Below, piece by piece: positions 57,101 through 64,000 of a DNA stretch of 64,000 nucleotides; position 1 is the first letter of the stretch, and each line of letters opens with the position of its first letter. The DNA lies in contig CM060918.1 in assembly GCA_030737875.1 (NCBI GenBank), forward strand, positions 769,228,552-769,292,551, written 5' to 3'. Origin of the DNA: Allium sativum. Its lineage: Eukaryota; Streptophyta; Magnoliopsida; Asparagales; Amaryllidaceae. Both the position numbers and the translations under genes were made by a program. The notes beneath the pieces were generated by a model. That model ran no database searches and was not told the DNA's origin. It was given only the letters and a program-made list of their open reading frames with translations.

Positions 57101-58486
57101 TCCCGAATCATTTCTTATGATTTTACAAATTATCACTGTTTTTAATAATTTTATCAAGGCCCGTACAGTCGATTTCCATCAACGGCCATCGAACTGCATT
57201 TACGGCGACCTTTTCCAAATTTGATTTGGACATAATTCCAAATCCAACCGTTAGATTTCAAATCTCTAATATCCATTAGAAAGCTCTTTTCGATACGAAC
57301 CCAACGGTTCTGGTTTTTGGAGAATCCGACAGTCGGATCTCCCGTAATGTCAATTCGAAGTCAATGGTCGAAATTCGTGAATTGTCGTGGCGCGACGCGT
57401 TCTATTCAGACCATTATATATATAATATATATATTATATATATATTCCGTCGATTCCCTTTCAAAACGTATTTTATAAATCGTTTTAAATTCGTTTTCAA
57501 AACGATTTCAACTTCCTATTCAATTTCTAATCAAAATTGAATATTCCACATTATTGATATACAAATGAAAATATATTCAAAAGGTTATATTTTGAAATCA
57601 CTTTCTTTTCTATATTCATTATAAAAATGAATAAAATCGATATAAATATCTTTCACGTCAAAATGGCGTCAATCTAATCAACACGTCTTTTATTCAACAC
57701 ATGAATATTTATTCTATTCAACACGTGAATATTTATTTTATTCAACACATGAATATATTTTCTATCCAACACATGAATGTTATTCTATTCAACGCATGAA
57801 TATTTATTTTCTAAATTGAAATGAGGCCCAATCAATTACCATATAATGTTAATTATATGGATTTTCTACAACACATGTATATAATAGCAACGATAAATAA
57901 TCAACCATCATCCAGAGTGCACCACACAACTTCATAAGCATTAAATATAAATAATTAACGCTTACACAGTCTGTCAATCCATCGATTGACATACAACTAA
58001 ACAATCGAGATTAGTGTACGTCAAATCTCATCCCAATACCCGTGTGGGGTTTCAAATCAACAAACATAGATTTTATTTGTGCAGTTGGGCGATGTGTAAA
58101 ATTTATCGTCCCACTCAATATCAGTCAAATCAGTGTATATAAACAAATCATTCGATTTGTTTATAAATATTTATTTATTCACATACCCGTTAAAAAATAT
58201 TTTTTTAACGATAAAATATTTTTAATTACATAAATATTATATTTCATTTCACATCACATAATTAATTTTCACCACAACAAACAATCAAACATACAAGCCA
58301 TCCATGGTCTGTGGACGATAGGTGTCGGGTGCTACTAAGCACCGTCTGCATCCTAGTATATATTTTAACTAAGAAAGAAAATTTAAAGTGAAAAGTTCTC
58401 ACCGACTAGATAAACCAAACGCCACGATTCTTCATATGTAAAATCTTCGTCGTGCTCGCCTTTCGTCACTTTCATCATCCGTAGCC

Positions 58487-58790
58487 ACTACATATATAGA
58501 AATCATATTTTTATATTGTTGCTATGTATATAAAAATCACATTTTTATAATCGCTCTATATGGATAAAAATCACATTTTTATACCGCTACTATATAGATA
58601 AAAGTTCTATTTTTACACCGCTACTATATAGATAAAAATTCTATTTTTACACCGCTACTATATAGATAAAAAATCTATTTTTACATCGCTACTATATAGA
58701 TAAAAATTCTATTTTTACACCGCTATTATATAGATAAAAATTCTATTTTTATTCTTCTCACTATATAAAAATCCTATTTTTTTTCTATTT
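58487..58790. repeat. Minisatellite, unit about 33 bp (E3 LTR)
   Basis: Seven or so units of 'ctactatatagataaaaa' followed by 'ttctatttttacaccg', each differing at a few bases. Confidence 0.88.
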
Positions 58791-58940
58791 GATTAACTAT
58801 ATAAAAATCCTATCCTTTTCTATTTGATTAACTATATAAAAATCCGACCTTTTCTATTTGATTAACTATATAAAAATCCGACCTTTTCTGTTTGATTAAC
58901 TATACAAAAATCCGACCTTTTCTATTTGATATTATACACA
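58780..58940. repeat. Second minisatellite, unit about 33 bp (E3 LTR)
   Basis: Four to five units of 'tctatttgattaactatat' plus 'aaaaatccgacctt'. It directly follows the first array and shares its period. Confidence 0.85.
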
Positions 58941-58989
58941 TAAAAATCCTAATTTTGATTTTGAAATAGGAAATAAATAAATAAATAAA

Positions 58990-59340
58990 AACTTACATTG
59001 CATCATTGGAATAGAAGGGGGTTTCTGGGCGTGAACAGTGGAGGAGGGTGGCTTCTCGCGGCTCGCAGGGGGTGCCGGCGGCGCTGGACAACTGGAGGAG
59101 GCGGAGGTGGCGATTGTGGTCGCCGTAGGTGGGTGGCACGCTCAGGAGGCCGATGGCGGCTTAGCAGGAGGTGCAAACTCGAATGGTGTGCGGGGAGTTT
59201 TCGGGTCTGCGAGAGGGGGCTCACGTTGATCGCGAAGGAGGAGGGGGGTTTCCACCTCGCCGGAGGCTGCGGCTCTTGCCAGGGGGCGCGATCGAAGGAA
59301 AAAGGGAGGGGGCAGCGGGTTACGGGTTTAGTTAGGTTTT
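58990..59340 (-). other. GC-rich block of the E3 LTR
   Basis: Counterpart of 40262-40545. On the minus strand it lies just after TATATATCCTCCCCCC (about 59400) and a pyrimidine-rich run, as a transcript leader would. Frames on both strands are composition artefacts. Confidence 0.5.
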
Positions 59341-60298
59341 TTTTCTTCTCTAATTCGAGTTTGGCTTTTCAGAAGAAAGAAAAAGGGGGGAGGATATATA
59401 ATAATATATATTATTTTATTCAATTAACTTCAAAAAGTAATTTTTTATTTCGACCTCGAAATCGAACCCACGGACTGTCGCCCATAGCTAATTACCCCCA
59501 TTCCGAACACAATGGGATAGGTATCGCAAGCTGATTCGATTGTTTCGATCAGTTTCCGTTAGAATCAAAATATAACTCTATATATTGAATTTGAATGCAC
59601 ATTTTATTTTATCGAGGCCACATACTAACTAGAAAAAATTCCTGAAAAATATTTTCTAGCTTCTATTGACGATATGGTCCTAATAAAACTAATTTCGTCG
59701 AATTCTAAGACCGTTTGAAAAATGGCCATTTTCCAGTCGATTAAAATTAACTGAAACTGGTCAAACGCGTTTTCCCTTGCCACGCTCACATATTGATTCG
59801 AAAAATTACGAATTTTGAAACCTAGCAATAACTTGACATTTCGGATCAAACAAAAGTGGTTTCGTCGAAAACCGAGGTCGTTCGCAAAATTTCCATTTTT
59901 AAGGGCCTGAATTTCATAGCGACTATTCTGAATTTTCAACTGGACATAACTTTTTATTCCCGCTATGAAATTTCAATTTCTCTGATTCTTGGAAAGATAT
60001 TCACAACTAGATTCTAATATTTTTGGTTTCGCTAAAATCAGGTTTATTTTGCACCCGGTACATTCACTTGAATTTTGAAATCAAAATTTCAAGTTATGCC
60101 GCCATTTTTAATTCCTTTTATAATTATAAATAATCATTTATATTCTAACGACGATCTATATAAATATATACGTTCTAATTCTATTCAAAATAAATTTCTT
60201 GTCGTTACTATTTAAAATAATTCATTTTAAATAATCAAAATCCATCAAAATAGCCAAAATAAAAAATTTAAATTGGCTCAGATTTTCGGGTGGTTACA

Positions 60299-61331
60299 AT
60301 CTCCCCCACTTAAAACTTTTCGACCCCGAAAAGGAACGAAGTTGAAAGTTTTTTAACTAATCAACTCAACTTTCATTATTTTCATTATGGCTTATGTTCT
60401 TCAACTTTTCAGTTTCTAAGAATTTTTCAAATTTTTCAAAAATTTGGCTAACACCCTAAATTTTCGAATTTTTTTGCCATAACCTCCCCCGCACCGGGGA
60501 CTTCGGGATATTTCATATAGCCTCCCATGGCCTTCTTCAATCCAAAAGAAAAAGCCAAGCGGCTAGCCAATCGTCTCATAAAATCATCCAAAACCCAAGA
60601 AATACAATAAACATGTACCTATTTGTCGGGCAAACAATTTTATTCCTCTTCTCTAGCCACCTTGTTATGACCTGTTCAATGTAAGTGCATGTACATGCAT
60701 GCATATGCGATAAATTTTCAATACAATCCACTATTTGATTCAATTGGGCTAAAGGTTCAAATTCCAATTAATCACAACAATAATCAAACAACACAATCAG
60801 CAATCAATTAGTTGATTATCTTTTCAAATTCATAACTTTGATATATTGTCAGAAATCACATTTTTGATGCCAAATCACAACAATAAGCCCTATCTAGTTT
60901 TGGTTCTCACACCAGTCTAATGGAAATATATAAATATCACACCTTTGAACTCGAATACCAATTCTGATGATGTTCGAACTATCATCAGAATCATCTTCGG
61001 GCGACTAGAGTGTGATTCTATATCTATCCAGTATATTAAAACTTCGAATATACGTTTGCAAGGCGTATATGCAAAATCTTTATATATTGGATTGTCCAAA
61101 TTAATTTAAAATAAATATTCAAATACGTATAAAACGATTTAAATTTCAAAACAAAACTTGTTTTCATTTTAAAAATACACTCTTCACACTCGTTCTAGGG
61201 TACAACTGATCCCATCTCTAACGAGTCATTTTCATTGGATATTACTAATCAGAGTCTCTGATGAATTCTTTCGTTTGGTTCTAACGTGTCTTGTTCTCCG
61301 AGATCTGTAAACCAAAGCTCTGATACCAAGC
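60299..61331 (-). mobile_element. E3 internal region (1033 bp, non-coding)
   Basis: Polypurine tract at 60299-60311, primer site at 61317-61328. It contains TTTTCGACCCCGAAAAGG near the polypurine tract, the GCCATAACCTCCCC module (about 60477-60560), TTTTGGTTCTCACACCAGT (60898-60916) and the 'cgggcgactagagtgtgattc' stretch also seen in E2. No frame resembles gag or pol. Confidence 0.86.
61317..61328 (-). other. Primer-binding site of E3
   Basis: TGGTATCAGAGC on the minus strand, three bases from the right LTR. Confidence 0.86.
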
Positions 61332-64000
61332 TATTACGACCCGAACTTCCCCGGTAAGGAAAGCCCGGATTGAATTGAGGACAAGCCACATCGGAACGCA
61401 AACAGAAGAACATTTCATTATTAATTACAACAATTCGATCAGAATACAAGAATATACAGGGTATAAACAAATAATATACATTAGAAAATATCAGAGATTT
61501 AAATTACATTTAAATACATCACTACAGCGGAAAATAATACAAAGCACAACTGAAAGGAGATATACGGATACAGAGCTTTCCGGATATCATTCCAGCTGTA
61601 AACCAGGATCCTGTGAATATAAATCTGCAAAACCAAAACTACTAGCTGCCCGTGTCAAAATAAGGGCACCCAGAGTTTAGGTTAAAACAATAAACTCTAG
61701 GTCAGTCAAGTGATTGTGTGAGAACTAAAACAGTTATTAATCTTTATTTTAAAGTTCGGTAAATCAAAGGACCATGCCATATAACACGGAACGAGTTTCC
61801 TCCCAAGAATGCCAGTGCATAAAACAACAGCGCAATGCTAAATAAAGAACAATAAAGCTATTATAAGACCCAGGTCCCATCACACAATGCAACGCAAGCC
61901 GGAGGATAGGGTTTTTACCTTATAACAGCCAAGAATGCTTGATACGTTTAAAACAAATCATTTGATACTATTATAAGTGCATAGTGTATAAAACAACTTC
62001 AAATCATAAGTATCAATCATAGACGACATAAGCGCCCCATCCCACTATGTCGCCATAGAAGGCTCTACAAATAAAACCGCAAAGTCACGTATTGGAAGTT
62101 GGATTTCCATCTGTGAACCGAGGCAAAAGACAGTCCTCTACCGATTCGAGACGCTCTAGCCCGTGTCTCAGGATCAGAGCTCGAGTGACCCTTGGATCAT
62201 CAGGGCCGGTCCACCGATGTGGATTAAAATGTCTGAACACTGCGTTTCTCCGCCCTTTGGGGCGTCAATGAGCCAACAAATGACTCCATCGGCTTCACAT
62301 AGTCACCGATATATCCGAGGCGCCTCGCAACAACAACAACCACATAAGTCAAACTCATCAGGGCGTGTAAAACCACTGACGCCACTTCTAGCTAGAAAGA
62401 AACGCATGTCCTCCCTAAGGTCCTTCTCCTGTTTCTGGTTCACAACCGGGGTGTGAGGATCGTGAATCAACGCTACACAAAGATTTGCCACACATGCCGT
62501 GCTTTGATCGTCAACCACAAGAATTTGCTTTTCAACAGAAGCCTTGATCAATTTCCACTTAGGCATGCCACACAGGCAATTCACTCCATGCGTTTGATAT
62601 CCATCAATGTATAACCCCTGAGCTCATACGTCTCAGAGAAGGGCGTTAAGCAAGAGAATAAATTCTCCGCCATCAAACAGATATATATTTAATAATCACA
62701 CAGAATAAAATCCAATGTCAGACACACAGTCCATTTACAAGTTCGTTATGGGTCTGAACGAAACCGGAGGCACCTAGTACCTCGCATATCCATCGATCTC
62801 CAAGTACGTCTGGACGACCACCAACTGATTCCCTCCTCTTGGGTGTAGGCCCAATCAAGATCATCAGTGTTCACCCAAACGGCGTGAAGACCTCCGGTCT
62901 TCGACCACCGTCTTCATCTTCGACTTATCGTCGTATCAGTTATTCAGAATGGGATAAACCCGGTCTTTCCGAATAACTCGCGTATATAATAAACAAGTGT
63001 TACACAAACACAACATACGCCTCATTCCAATTCATCAGTCACTAACCGTAAATTAGTAAGGGAACAATTCCCCAAATATTAACCCCGAAGGCCGAAACCA
63101 ACATCAGATCAATACCCAGGAAACCATTCATGTTAACTAATCTTCAGTTAGTTGCTAAACTTCACATTCTTAGGGATAGGTTCCCATTAATTTTGTCAGA
63201 GATAAATTCCTCAAATTTATTCTTTAATCTTCTTTTGAATATCGATTCAACTAGTCGGGATTAACGAACCTTACCGAAGTAATCATTTGTTTTAATTTTC
63301 CAATCCCAACCTATTCATCCCATGAAGTAAAACTGGTCATACTTCATATCTAACACCACGGCGTTATCGGTAAATTCAATTACCATTTCACGTTCAAATC
63401 TAATTAAAGATTTAACTATCGCCTGGAGCAAAACTGGTGATACTCCATTCTCGATCTTTTCAATCTAATTAAAGATTCATTAAAACTCCACTTAGTTCTA
63501 ATCTTTAACTGGGTTAAAGAACCAATGTCATTTAAAACACGGTTCACGATAAACCCACCTCACATTCCATTCTATTAGTCTCTAATCGTAAATTAGTAAG
63601 AGAACAGTTCCCTAAATATTAACCCCGAAGGCCGAAACCAACATCAGATCAATACCCAAGAAACCATTCAACTTATCTAATCTCCAGTTAGTTTCTGATT
63701 TTCTTAACTCGGTTGGGTCTAAGAACAATATTATTGAAGATACCGTTCATGACAACCCAAAATCACATTCAATTAATTATCGGGTTAAAGAACAAGTGTT
63801 ATTTAAAACACCGTTCACGATAAACCCAAAAATCAATTCAAATTCAATTTCAATTAAATTCCATTTAATTGGTACACTTCATTAAATCTAAATAAAAAGA
63901 TTCAATCTTTTTCTCAACTGGGTTTAAGAACAGTGTTAATGAAGAAACCATTCACGACAAACCCAAATCACATTTGATATTAAATACAAGGCTCTGAATA
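61332..64000 (-). mobile_element. E3 right LTR, first 2669 bp (cut by the window edge)
   Basis: Begins TATTACGACCCGAACTTCC, where the left copy has TGTTACGACC, so the terminal TG has mutated to TA. It follows 54115 onwards closely with scattered substitutions and small indels, including the inner duplication (about 63083 and 63625). Confidence 0.88.

Larger units (their letters stand above)
54115..60298 (-). mobile_element. E3 left LTR (6184 bp)
   Basis: Starts TGTTACGACCCGAACTTCC and ends CGGGTGGTTACA next to the E3 polypurine tract. It is collinear with the E2 LTR but clearly diverged. It carries the same inner duplication (CCCCGAAGGCCGAAAC at about 55871 and 56401, spacing about 530), minisatellites (58487-58940), a GC-rich block (about 58990-59330) and a TATA-like run (about 59393-59412). 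No gene is supported; a 178-codon frame at 58998-59534 is a product of GC-rich composition. Confidence 0.88.

Noticed and set aside
58998..59534. 178-codon GC-rich frame, the longest in the right half
   Set aside because: Overlapping frames are open on both strands because of G-rich composition; it lies in a non-coding LTR block without a protein match, and E2 has a different sequence there.

Overview
The window is plant nuclear DNA, very probably a flowering plant: it is AT-rich and almost entirely transposable elements, with TG...CA LTRs primed by initiator tRNA-Met, CACTA, hAT and Helitron ends, a decayed plant-type PP2A exon and an endogenous pararetrovirus. I see no intact host gene, no bacterial-style operon, and no rRNA or functional tRNA gene. 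The species cannot be named from this sequence.

Layout. (1) 1-4193 is the end of one LTR and the non-coding internal region of an old retroelement (E0) read on the minus strand; its other LTR begins at 4194 and is broken up by later insertions as far as about 46351. (2) 4646-13970 is a full-length endogenous pararetrovirus (Caulimoviridae) on the minus strand, sitting in a (TA)n tract. A 220-bp sequence at both ends, identical by eye, gives a circular genome unit of 9105 bp. In transcription order it has a TATA box, poly(A) signal, 17-codon sORF, large leader hairpin, p118, p71, tRNA-Met primer site, ORF1 (182 aa), ORF2 (121 aa), movement protein (316 aa), coat protein plus aspartic protease (774 aa), reverse transcriptase-RNase H, and a transactivator-like protein (487 aa). 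(3) 16413-44774 is a solo LTR (S1, TSD ATACT). Inside it lies element E2 (18661-41511, TSD CAAGA), whose left LTR holds a tandem array of a third element, E1 (three LTRs and two internal regions, period 7139 bp). A second solo LTR (S2, 41582-44436, TSD TAGAA) also sits in S1. (4) 46352-54114 is a mosaic of Helitron-like 3' ends, a 333-bp hAT MITE with an 8-bp TSD, a PP2A catalytic-subunit fragment and a truncated CACTA transposon with a broken three-exon gene. (5) 54115-64000 is element E3, with a 6184-bp left LTR, a 1033-bp internal region and the first 2.7 kb of the right LTR.

Two things stand out. The pararetrovirus joins a cysteine motif regarded as typical of badnaviruses to a separate movement-protein ORF, a transactivator ORF and two unrecognised leader ORFs, behind a leader that looks built for ribosome shunting. 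E1, E2 and E3 are related non-autonomous retroelements with an inverted size plan: LTRs of about 6.1 kb around internal regions of about 1.05 kb with no coding capacity. E2 and E3 can also form a long-range pairing that encloses the primer-binding site.
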